Source: Candidatus Accumulibacter propinquus (GTDB taxonomy: Bacteria; Pseudomonadota; Gammaproteobacteria; Burkholderiales; Rhodocyclaceae). Taken from it: a stretch of DNA of 64,000 nt. The notes below the pieces were generated by a model. The model saw nothing but the letters and a program-made list of their open reading frames with translations, had not been told where the DNA came from and did no database searches. A program made the translations under genes and the position numbers. The stretch lies in assembly GCA_016714935.1 (NCBI GenBank), contig JADKBU010000002.1, positions 1-64,000 on the forward strand, written 5' to 3'. The number at the start of each line of letters is the position of its first letter. Position 1 is the first letter of the stretch. Positions 1-8,573 of this stretch are shown piece after piece.

Positions 1-1166
1 CCTGGCTGCCGCCCAGAAGGCACAGGCCAGACTGCAGCAGATCGCCGGGCAACGCCAGGAACGTGAGGCAGGCATTCCCCCCGAACTGGCCGAGGCGAAA
101 GCGTTGCAGAGCGCCAGGGAAGTCGCCGACAATCGCATCAAGCAACTCAGAAGCCAGATCGAGAACGCATCCCAGGCTGCACAAGAGGCAGCAAAACGCC
201 TGGGCGAATCGAATGCCCAGCGTCATCCAGGCACGGCAAAACCCTGGACAAACAATCAAGAAAAAGACCGACGAATTTTCGGCGCGGCTGCAGGCCGCCG
301 GTTTCGCAGATACTGCCGCCTATCAGGCTGCCAAGCTCAGCGACGCTGACGCCACACGCATGGACGAAGCGATCCGGAACAATGATGCCGCCCTGAAAGC
401 TGCCGAGGAACGGCTAAGGCGGGCAACCTCCGACTCGGCGACCTTGACCCGGCCCGCCGTCGATAAGCTCGCTGAAGATCACGAATCGGCCAAGACCGCG
501 CTTCTGGCCGCCAGCGGTATCGTTCAACAACTGCTGGTGACCCTGCAGGGAACCACCGGTTTCGTCGCATCGCTGACCGACCTCGCCAAACGCTTCAGGG
601 ACATCGAGGATCGGTACGCGGTGATCAAGCGGGTATCGGACGTGGCCAACGGCAACAATCCGCAGCGCATCGCTTCCAGCGTTATGTACTGGCCACTCCT
701 GCTGGAGGAGGTGCTTGCCGCAACGACCACGCGGCTGCGCATCATGAGCCGAGGGCGGCGATAAAATGCGGCGCAAGATCGAACCAGTCAATCAAAGCGC
801 CGCAGCGGGCCTGGCAATCTCGGAGTTTGCCGATCACTTCACCGGAACCGCTCGTGCATGGCGGTACGCTGTCGGGCGGCGAATCGTTTCTGGCTTCGGG
901 CCCCGGCACTCGGCCTGTCGGACGTGGTGCAGTCCCTACGCCGGGGGCATCCGGCCTGGACGCGATTTTCGTGGATGAAGGATTTGGTACACCGGACCCC
1001 GAGTCTCTTGACTTTGCCATCCGGGCGCCCGGGATCCACAGCCAGGCCCGGACGACTGGTCGGCATCATCTCGCATGTCACTGAACTCAAGGAATGGATT
1101 GACGCGCGCCTCGTATTGTCGGCAACTCAGGGGGGAAGCGAAGCGGCTTTTGTGGGTGTTCAGTGA
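1..1166 (+). pseudogene. sbcC: sbcC 3' remnant (exonuclease SbcCD ATPase subunit), multiply frameshifted
   Basis: The translated pieces match the C-terminal third of SbcC, the SMC-like ATPase that works with SbcD on DNA hairpins and ends. A coiled-coil segment in frame 2 (about 2-250) is followed by coiled coil in frame 3 up to NPQR near 660. After further frame changes come the ABC signature LSGGESFLAS (near 870), the D-loop DEGFGTPDPESLDFA (near 975-1020) and the end VGIISHVTELKEWIDARLVL, then a stop at 1164-1166. At least four frame changes are needed, two of them within 680-720, where RFQRYVLAT is read in one frame and LLLEEVL in another. The gene enters from outside the window and cannot make a working protein. 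The strongly conserved tail makes the family call secure. Confidence 0.85.
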
Positions 1167-1341
1167 CTCCTCATGGGGGCATGTCCGGAAATTTGTGTAA
1201 AGCTGCCATTGGCCGATCTTCTACTAAATGGGGGCTTTTGCCGATGAACAGGCCGACCTACGGTAGGGTCGAGCGGCCGGTCTCTGATCAGTTACCTGCC
1301 GTTCCGGCAGCACGATTTTTCGGGGCCGCTACGGCTGCTGA
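1167..1341. other. decayed flank between the sbcC remnant and the recombinase element
   Basis: I see no gene here. The stretch beginning GGGGCATGTCCGGAAATT (from about 1175), followed by AT-rich sequence, has the look of an insertion-sequence terminus, but no transposase reading frame is left and I could not assign a family. Confidence 0.3.
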
Positions 1342-2126
1342 TGGCCGAAAGCACGAATTCGACATGATGCCAGAAAGCGGCCGCACGGGTAATGTGCTTG
1401 TGCAGCCGCAAGGTGCTGGTTAGATCTCAGTCTGCTCCGAAATCTCCAGCGCATCGTCAACCTCAATGCCGAGGTAGCGAACTGTACTTTCTAGCTTGGA
1501 ATGACCAAGTAACAACTGGACAGCCCGCAGGTTCTTCGTGCGCTTGTAGATCAGCGTTGCCTTGGTTCTCCGCATGGAATGCGTCCCGTAGGCCGATGAG
1601 TCCAGGCCAGCAGATTCGGCCCAATGATGCACGATACGCGCATATTGGCGTGTCGAAACGTGGGGCGACTTCGCCACTCTGCTTGGGAACAGGAACTGAT
1701 CGCCTCGCAGATGCGATTTTTCCAGCCAGGCTGACACCGCCGCCCTTGTAGGCTCCGTTAGCTCGAACTGCACCGGCCGTTGCGTCTTTCTCTGAATCAC
1801 CATGGTCCGTGTGAGAACCTGTTCCCCATGCGTAACGTCGCGAACGTAGGCTGACAAGATCGCAGCCTCGTAGCTTGTTGTCGATGGCCAGATTGAACAT
1901 GGCGAGGTCGCGAACCGCATGTGCATTCTGGAGGTAGATACGGATGGCCCAGATGTCCTTCGGCTTGAGGGGTGGCTTATGGCCGACGAGCTTTCCCTTG
2001 TTCCAGGCTCCGCGCTTGTTGATGGTTTCCATGACTGACTCCTTGTTTGTTGATCGGAGTCATATTGTTCGGTCTGTGCGGGAATGGCTGCTGTGGGGTA
2101 GGATGCTGTATGCGGGCTATCGGCCA
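1342..2126 (-). mobile_element. single-gene tyrosine-recombinase element, left copy (785 bp)
   Basis: This is one of two near-identical copies in the window; the other is 7494-8280 in inverted orientation. Matching was followed base by base from TGGCCGAAAGCACGAATTC at 1342 to the complement of TGGCCGATAGCCCGCATAC at 2126. These two termini form an imperfect terminal inverted repeat (15 of 19 positions). The element is filled by one recombinase gene plus short flanks. It is 2 bp shorter than the right copy, owing to the deletion that breaks its gene. No target-site duplication is evident. Confidence 0.8.
1420..2032 (-). pseudogene. tyrosine recombinase, left copy, broken by a 2-nt deletion
   Basis: Its translation matches the intact 204-residue recombinase at 7588-8202 from METINKRGAW to CDLVSLR. 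At about 1845 it lacks the CG of the sequence that reads TACGCGTTCG in the right copy. Beyond the deletion the homologous frame resumes as VRDVTHGEQVL and continues through HSMRR and LGHSKLES to QTEI. Both halves are otherwise well conserved, with a few substitutions such as N for S at residue 52, so inactivation seems recent. A programmed frameshift cannot be excluded, but no slippery run is visible. Confidence 0.85.
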
Positions 2127-2393
2127 GTTGGAGTCATTCGACCGCTGAAGCTGTCGGGCCGCTCCAGACTGTCAACGGACGGTCAGATTTCCGTAGCCAC
2201 CGGCAAGTCCGTGCCCTTTGGCGACTGATGACATTTAGAATGTCGGTCGGCCGGTTGCGCCATCAAACAGACATTCGAAATGCGGAGGCGGACGCGGATT
2301 GGGCCTAGCACAAAGGAGTAAGCCGCCCGCCGAGCGCTGAGGGCCAACTTTCCAAGCAGGAAGTCCGTATTGCGCTTGATACGAGCGATCATC

Positions 2394-2423
2394 GCTGGCG
2401 AGCGTTCCGTTACGCTCGCCAGC
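2394..2423. terminator. 11-bp stem-loop downstream of the EF-hand gene
   Basis: GCTGGCGAGCG (2394-2404) pairs perfectly with CGCTCGCCAGC (2413-2423) around an 8-nt loop, just past the stop of the EF-hand gene, which reads leftwards. There is no U tract, so it may be an RNA-stabilising or Rho-linked structure. The rest of 2127-2430 shows no supportable gene. Confidence 0.45.
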
Positions 2424-2430
2424 AGCTTCA

Positions 2431-3165
2431 TTAGACCGATACCGATAATTTGAATTGCTGGTCTTTTCCGGAAGTCTCGTCCCCGGCGCTGTAAGCCTGC
2501 ATCAATTTCATGATCTGCATCATTACTCGGGTATCGAGATCGTTACTGGATGCAGACGAAGCGTCGCTGGCTGATGATGGTGAAGAACCCGAAGCGGCGG
2601 TCTTCTGCTGGTAGTTCATTGCCTCCTGAAAACTGACCTTGCCGTCGCCATCGGTGTCGGCCTTGTCAAAGTTGTTGACGAGATCCTTGATCGAACTGGA
2701 AGCCGATCTGTTGGATGAACCGATTGCATCGGCCACGCTGCTCAGTTGATCTTTACTCAGCCCGCCGCCTTGCCCGCCTGGCGGCATACCGCCCATGCCG
2801 CCAGGTGGCATCCCTCCCATACCGCCCGATGGCATTCCACCCATGCCGCCACTCATGCGACTGCTCATGAACTGATTGTCGAGTTCTTCGGCAACCTTCT
2901 TCAAGGCGTCGGTGAATTCCGATTTGGTGACCTTGCCGTCACTGTTCGTATCGATTTTCGTGAACAACTCGTCAACGCTGGACGACTGGTCCGACGAAGA
3001 CGAAATCTTGTCGAAGGCGGATTGCAGGTCGGACTTCTCGACATAGCCTTGCCCTCTGGTGTCGAGCTTGGCGAACAGATTCTCCGCCATCTTCGCCGGA
3101 TCGGGGCGGTGCATGCCCTGCATCATCATTCCATTGCTACCACTGATTCCTCCGATGCTACTCAT
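2431..3165 (-). CDS. EF-hand calcium-binding protein with Gly/Met/Pro-rich linker
   Basis: This 244-residue protein has three EF-hand loops: DTRGQGYVEKSD (from residue 35), DTNSDGKVTKSE (from 72) and DTDGDGKVSFQE (from 170). A linker with repeated GGMGGMP units (about 106-131) separates the second and third hands, and a Ser/Ala-rich stretch precedes the C-terminus. The start at 3165 is preceded by AGGA; the longer open frame upstream has no such signal. No clear signal peptide is visible. Similar bacterial proteins are sometimes annotated as XopAW-like calcium-binding effectors, but I see no secretion genes nearby. Three GTAAA repeats lie about 100-130 bp upstream, suggesting control by the adjacent two-component system. 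Ca2+ binding is predicted from the loops; the function is unknown. Confidence 0.8.
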   Translation of the reverse strand: MSSIGGISGSNGMMMQGMHRPDPAKMAENLFAKLDTRGQGYVEKSDLQSAFDKISSSSDQSSSVDELFTKIDTNSDGKVTKSEFTDALKKVAEELDNQFMSSRMSGGMGGMPSGGMGGMPPGGMGGMPPGGQGGGLSKDQLSSVADAIGSSNRSASSSIKDLVNNFDKADTDGDGKVSFQEAMNYQQKTAASGSSPSSASDASSASSNDLDTRVMMQIMKLMQAYSAGDETSGKDQQFKLSVSV

Positions 3166-3268
3166 GATGGTTTCCTTTCTGGTGAATGAATCAGCGTGCC
3201 GTTCTTGGCACGTGGGTTTGCCGATGCAATTTAACAGCCTGCGATGCTTGAAATGAACTTGGGTTGGG

Positions 3269-3293
3269 GTAAATCCCGGTAAAACCGGGTAAA
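3269..3293. promoter_or_regulatory. CpxR-type operator array upstream of the EF-hand gene
   Basis: GTAAA occurs on the plus strand at 3269, 3279 and 3289, each pair separated by exactly 5 nt. This matches the known CpxR box form GTAAA-N5-GTAAA with one extra half-site. It lies about 105-130 bp upstream of the EF-hand start. The same spacing recurs at 4182-4196 beside the regulator gene. Binding is inferred. Confidence 0.55.
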
Positions 3294-3563
3294 GAAAACT
3301 GCTGATTCGCGGGCAATTCCACTGACCACCTCGGCGCGCTTCGCCGCTTGACCTGCCGGTCATCGCACACCTTCCACCCGGCTGTCGAAAATTCATCACG
3401 CGCCACTTTGACAAAGTCGCCGCTGCGTCCTGCTTCGTTGGTCCACAGGGCGGTTGCCGGCTCGTCAGCTACGCAGCAGCGCCGGCTGCTATTGCGCCAA
3501 CAATCCGCTGGCGACAACGGGAGACCGGTTCGCCCCTGGTCTCCCGGCGTACACCGCCGCAAT
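3294..3563. other. intergenic stretch, no gene recognised
   Basis: This lies between the EF-hand operator array and the end of the Spy-like gene. The reading frames present have no recognisable domains and no convincing start signals. Confidence 0.4.
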
Positions 3564-4085
3564 TCATGGCCGTTTGAAAACAGCTCGCGGATCGGATGCT
3601 TTGCCGGCGGCGTCGAATTGCGTGCGTTGTTCTGGAGTCATCAGCTCACGCACGCTAGCATCGCGTTTCACATGCATCAGCATTAACTGGGCGACGGCCT
3701 GTCCGTGGCGATCGGCGAGTGCACGCGCCCGCTCAAGGTCAAGCGGCTGCGTGGTGGCAAGACCTCGCATCTCCTCCATCGTCTTGAACACCCGCTTCAT
3801 CACTTCCCGCTCGGCCGGTATCTCGGCGTGCAACAGTGCGAACACTTTGTCCCGCTGTGCTTCAGTCAACTCCACGCCGCGCATCGGATCGAGCATCACC
3901 ATCGGCAGCATGCCGGGCGGCATGCCACCCGGAAGAAAGGGGGCTGCGCCGGCCATCATGGGCGGCGGCAGGCCGATGCCCGGCGCGTCGGGTGTCGGGC
4001 CATGCGCTGCCACCACGAGCGGCACGGCGACGATCGCGAGCCCCAGTGCCCAGCGTTCCAGCATTTGCTTGTGTTTCAACTTCAT
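3564..4085 (-). CDS. Spy/CpxP-family periplasmic stress protein
   Basis: This 173-residue protein has an N-terminal signal peptide (a Lys-rich start, then WALGLAIVAVPLVVAA) and a Pro/Gly/Met-rich segment (about 30-70). A helical domain follows with two copies of the LTxxQ signature, LTEAQRDKV and MTPEQRTQF. These motifs define the Spy/CpxP family of periplasmic chaperones and feedback inhibitors of envelope-stress kinases. The ATG at 4085 follows AAGGAG, so it is preferred over the longer upstream frame. It is transcribed divergently from a response regulator and sensor kinase, with CpxR-like boxes in between. Feedback inhibition of the neighbouring kinase is therefore plausible, though that kinase gene is now disrupted. 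Confidence 0.85.
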   Translation of the reverse strand: MKLKHKQMLERWALGLAIVAVPLVVAAHGPTPDAPGIGLPPPMMAGAAPFLPGGMPPGMLPMVMLDPMRGVELTEAQRDKVFALLHAEIPAEREVMKRVFKTMEEMRGLATTQPLDLERARALADRHGQAVAQLMLMHVKRDASVRELMTPEQRTQFDAAGKASDPRAVFKRP

Positions 4086-4159
4086 GTCGTTTCTCCTTGG
4101 TGAGTTGAACTGCCCGATTGGCAGCTCTGTGTAACGACCGTATTTTCTGAGCTGGCGAC

Positions 4160-4196
4160 GTAAAGGGCCGTTAATCAGGCAGTAAAAACCGGTAAA
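4160..4196. promoter_or_regulatory. CpxR-type boxes between the spy-like gene and the response regulator gene
   Basis: GTAAA at 4182 and at 4192 are 5 nt apart. A second pair is GTAAA at 4160 and GTTAA at 4170, also 5 nt apart. The array lies in the divergent intergenic region (starts at 4085 and 4260), where one regulator could control both the chaperone gene and its own operon. Family knowledge: CpxR binds GTAAA-N5-GTAAA. Binding here is inferred from sequence only. Confidence 0.55.
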
Positions 4197-4259
4197 GAGA
4201 TCCTTCGGCATGGAGCATGCGGCCTATGATTGCGATCATCGGTTTTCACGGATTGGAAA

Positions 4260-4945
<686 letters not shown>

Positions 4946-4946
<1 letters not shown>

Positions 4947-7362
4947 TGGGACGTCTTTTCTGGAAATTCTTCTTCATTTTCTGGTTGGCCCAGTTCGTCA
5001 CCGCGGCGGGCGTCGGAACGGCGATCTGGATACTCCGGCCGCAGCACTTTCCTGGCCCCGGACTGGTCGTTCCCGGCCCGCCACCGCCGGAGTTTTCCGG
5101 CATGGAGGGTCACCCGCCACCCCATCGCGGGCCGCCCATGGAACCGGGGATGTCGCTGCCCTTGCTGCCGATCGCGGCCGGAAGTCTGGTCAGCCTGCTC
5201 TTTGCCGGCTTGCTGGCCTGGTATTTCGCCCGCCCGATCCGCCTCTTGCGCGGCGCTTTTGCCGCGGTTGCCAGTGGCGAAATTGACACGCGGGTGGGCC
5301 CGGCGATGGGGGGGCGAAACGACGAACTCGCCGATCTCGGCAAGAATTTCGATGACATGGCTGGCCGGCTGGGTGATCTGCTGCTCGCCCAGCGGAACTT
5401 GCTGCACGATGTCTCGCACGAACTCCGCTCACCCATGGCACGACTGCAGGCGGCAGCAGAGCTGATCCGGCAGCAGCCTGAACGCGGTGCGGAACTTGCC
5501 GAACGCATCGTGCGCGACACCGAAAGAATGGATCGGCTGATTGGCGAATTGCTGACTTTGGCCAGGCTCGATTCGGGCATCCAGGATGCCATTCCTGAAA
5601 GCGTCGATCTGCGTGAAGTCATTGCCGACATTGCCGAAAACGCGCGCATTGAGGCTGACGAAAGGGGCTGCACGATCGACCTTGCCCTGATCGGCGAACC
5701 ACGGGTACCGGGCGATTGTGAACTGCTCCATCGCGCCATCGAAAATCTCGTGCGCAACGCCGTGCTTCATTTTCCTCAGTTGAAGCAAGAAGGGCGGCGA
5801 AGCGAGGGCGGGGAGGGTCCCGGCGAACCGGGGAGGGGCCCAAGGGGGAGGGGGAGCCCGAGCGAAAAAAAGGGGCGCGGGCAAGGCGGGGGAGGGGGCC
5901 CCGCAGAGGGCGGGCAGGCGGCGCGGGGGGGCGGGGGGCGACGCGGGGAGCGACCGCCCCCGGGACGAAGGGGGGGGGCCGGCCCGGGGCAGGGGCCGTC
6001 TTGCCGTCCCCGGGGCCCGGGCCCCGCCCCGGCGGGGGGGGGCGAGGGCCGCAAACCAACGCACCCGGGGGCGGGGAGTCACCGGCACCGGAGGGGGTCA
6101 AGGCACACAAGGGGGCCAGCGGCGCGAGGCGCAGGGGGCGGAGACGCGGCGGCGGGCGCGCCCCAGACCCGGCAGGACAAGGCACCAGCGGGGAAGGGCG
6201 GCGCCGCGCCCGGCGCACCGGCGCCAGCCAGCCAGGCCGGGCCCCGGCGGAGCGGGCAGGCGGCACCCCGGGCAAGGGGGGCGGCAGGGGGGGGCACGGC
6301 GCTTCGGGCGGCCGCGGGGCCCCCGCCGTCCCGGCGCCGGCCGGCCCGCCCCCCGGCCCGGGCGGGCAGAGGGCGGGCCCACCCCCGGGGCCGGGGCGGC
6401 CCGGGCACACGCACCACGGGCCGGCAACGCGGTTGGGGGGAGGGGGAAGGGCAGGCGGACCCACCGCCGGGGACACCAGCAGCCCCGGCCCCGCCCGCCC
6501 CCGCCCAGACCGCGGCGGAGGGACGGCACGCCCGGGGCGCGGCGACACCGCCCCCGGCAAGGAAGGCAGGAGGGCCGGAGGGAAAAGAGAGGGGAGCGCA
6601 AACCCCTCACCCCAAGCAAACGGCGGGGGCAAGCGCCGGACCGAGCGGCCCGGGCGGCGCAGCGACGGGCAGGGGCAGCCAGGCACCGGCCCGGGGGAAG
6701 CGGACCCCAGGGGCAGGCGGGCCCGCGCGGCGGGGGGGGGCGGCGGCGGCGCGCCAGAAGGCGCCGGCCGCCAACGGGCAACGGGGGGCCCGCCCGGGGG
6801 CGGCACCCGCCCCCGGAGAGGGCCAACCGGGGAACGCCGGCCGGCCCGGGCGCGGGCGCGCCCGCGGGCCAGGGCCAGGGACGGGGGCGAGGCCGAAGCG
6901 AAAAAGCCGACAACGAAAAACAAGGGGCGGGGCGGCCCCGCGGCCGGGCGCCCCCGGCCCGGGGCGGGCGGGGGGGGGCCGGCCGGGGCCCCCCCCGGGG
7001 GGCCGCGCCGCCCGCCCCCCCGGCGGGCCGGGGCCCGGGGGCCCCCGCCGGGGGGCCGCGGCCGGGCCCCCCCCCCTTCGCCGCAAGGCGGGCCGGTGTC
7101 AATCGGCGCCTCAGCAGCCGACGGAATATGCAGGATCACCGTCGCCGATCGCGGCCCCGGCGTGCCTGAAGCCCATACTCAGGCGATCTTCGACCCGTTT
7201 TTCCGCAGCAGTATCGCGACATCGTCCTCCGGCTATGGCCTTGGCTTGGCGATCACGCGGCGGATCGCCGAGAAACACGGCGGCCGGGCATTTGCGACGA
7301 ATCGACCGGAAGGCGGGCTATTGTTGACGATAGAGTTGCCCATCGGCAAGGCGCCATTTTAG
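4946..7362 (+). pseudogene. CpxA/BaeS-like sensor histidine kinase, interrupted in the ATPase domain
   Basis: The N-terminal part is intact. It has a membrane segment (about residues 5-27), a Pro/Gly-rich periplasmic loop, a second membrane segment (about 70-92), a HAMP region, and the phospho-acceptor box HDVSHELRSPMARLQ with His158. The N-box NLVRNAVLH ends at about 5768. The remainder of the ATPase domain resumes at about 7084 with PQGGPVSIG and carries DRGPGVPE, FDPFFRS and GYGLGLAITRRIAEKHGG to a stop at 7360-7362. The intervening ~1.3 kb is compositionally alien, and the two halves are in different frames. A normal kinase would have only a few residues between AVLH and PVSIG. Either the gene is inactivated or the assembly is faulty here. 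Confidence 0.8.
5780..7083. other. extremely GC-rich, nearly T-free insert within the kinase gene
   Basis: On the plus strand this block is almost devoid of T. By eye, no T occurs at 5819-5998, 6099-6302 or 6608-7076 (469 bases), while A, C and G remain. Long homopolymers of G or C abound. The long open frames on both strands follow from the lack of TA-containing stop codons, and none encodes a recognisable domain. Flanking kinase sequence is normal. No terminal repeats, target duplication or transposase are seen. A strand-asymmetric loss of T is not expected from ordinary GC pressure, so a low-quality consensus is the leading explanation. Confidence 0.8.
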
Positions 7363-7493
7363 GCAACGTAAGATCAGCCAGGTACTCAGCTTCTCAGACC
7401 ACGAGACGGTAACTTTCTCGGCGAAAAGTCTGCTCGGCATCGATTACCCGACGTTCGACCCCCGGGACCTTCGCTACTTCGGACGTCCGTTGA

Positions 7494-8280
7494 TGGCCGA
7501 TAGCCCGCATACAGCATCCTACCCCACAGCAGCCATTCCCGCACAGACCGAACAATATGACTCCGATCAACAAACAAGGAGTCAGTCATGGAAACCATCA
7601 ACAAGCGCGGAGCCTGGAACAAGGGAAAGCTCGTCGGCCATAAGCCACCCCTCAAGCCGAAGGACATCTGGGCCATCCGTATCTACCTCCAGAATGCACA
7701 TGCGGTTCGCGACCTCGCCATGTTCAATCTGGCCATCGACAGCAAGCTACGAGGCTGCGATCTTGTCAGCCTACGCGTTCGCGACGTCACGCATGGGAAC
7801 CAGGTTCTCCCACGGACCATGGTGATTCAGAGAAAGACGCAACGGCCGGTGCAGTTCGAGCTAACGGAGCCTACAAGGGCGGCGGTGTCAGCCTGGCTGG
7901 AAAAATCGCATCTGCGAGGCGATCAGTTCCTGTTCCCAAGCAGAGTGGCGAAGTCGCCCCACGTTTCGACACGCCAATATGCGCGTATCGTGCATCATTG
8001 GGCCGAATCTGCTGGCCTGGACTCATCGGCCTACGGGACGCATTCCATGCGGAGAACCAAGGCAACGCTGATCTACAAGCGCACGAAGAACCTGCGGGCT
8101 GTCCAGTTGTTACTTGGTCATTCCAAGCTAGAAAGTACAGTTCGCTACCTCGGCATTGAGGTTGACGATGCGCTGGAGATTTCGGAGCAGACTGAGATCT
8201 AACCAGCACCTTGCGGCTGCACAAGCACATCACCCGTGCGGCCGCTTTCTGGCATCATGTCGAATTCGTGCTTTCGGCCA
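7494..8280 (+). mobile_element. single-gene tyrosine-recombinase element, right copy (787 bp)
   Basis: This is the inverted partner of 1342-2126. It begins TGGCCGATAGCCCGCATAC and ends with the complement of TGGCCGAAAGCACGAATTC, an imperfect terminal inverted repeat. The two copies point outwards from a shared 5.4-kb interior carrying the EF-hand, Spy, regulator and kinase genes. A further short dyad, GACTCC...GGAGTC, lies just upstream of the recombinase start (7559-7583). Confidence 0.8.
7588..8202 (+). CDS. tyrosine-type site-specific recombinase (intact copy)
   Basis: This is a compact 204-residue recombinase with the catalytic set of the family in order: Arg55 (KLRGCDL, box I), Lys83 in the beta-hairpin (IQRKTQ), His152-x-x-Arg155 (THSMRR), His178 (LLLGHSK) and nucleophile Tyr187 (TVRYLG). 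It lacks a large N-terminal arm-binding domain, as is usual for this short proteobacterial group. It cuts and rejoins DNA through a 3'-phosphotyrosine bond; its target sites are unknown. The start follows AAGGAG. The intact gene could act on the ends of both copies, so inversion of the 5.4-kb interior is conceivable. Confidence 0.9.
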   Translation: METINKRGAWNKGKLVGHKPPLKPKDIWAIRIYLQNAHAVRDLAMFNLAIDSKLRGCDLVSLRVRDVTHGNQVLPRTMVIQRKTQRPVQFELTEPTRAAVSAWLEKSHLRGDQFLFPSRVAKSPHVSTRQYARIVHHWAESAGLDSSAYGTHSMRRTKATLIYKRTKNLRAVQLLLGHSKLESTVRYLGIEVDDALEISEQTEI

Positions 8281-8573
8281 CAACCTGCCGGTCATCCGTT
8301 CCCAGACGTTGCCATTCGAGAGGCAGCTCCACCCCAGAACCTGACGGAGTGCCTACGCAAGCACGTCGGCCTGAACAGCCATGGACCCAGATCCTGTTTG
8401 CGAACGGGTTTGCTCGGCCAAACTGCCCTTAGACAGGCTAGGGAAGCAGGGATGATTTACTCGGCGGGGCACTGTTTGCCGCCAAGATTCCCCCGCGAAC
8501 CGAAGCGCGGCGGTGTCGCCAGCCGGGGCTGGCCTCGCACGGGCAAATGACAAGTAACACAAGGGGATAAACC

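Noticed and set aside
2760..2860. Short tandem repeats that could suggest a CRISPR or minisatellite
   Set aside because: They encode in-frame GGMGGMP units of the EF-hand protein and have no spacers of regular length.
5780..7083. Diversity-generating retroelement or programmed hypermutation as the cause of the base bias
   Set aside because: No reverse transcriptase or template repeat is present, and retroelement mutagenesis targets A positions in a short region rather than removing T over 1.3 kb.
5429..7139. Long open frames on both strands in the GC-rich block, some over 400 codons
   Set aside because: They result from the absence of T and hence of stop codons. The translations are Pro/Gly/Arg/Ala-rich without any domain.
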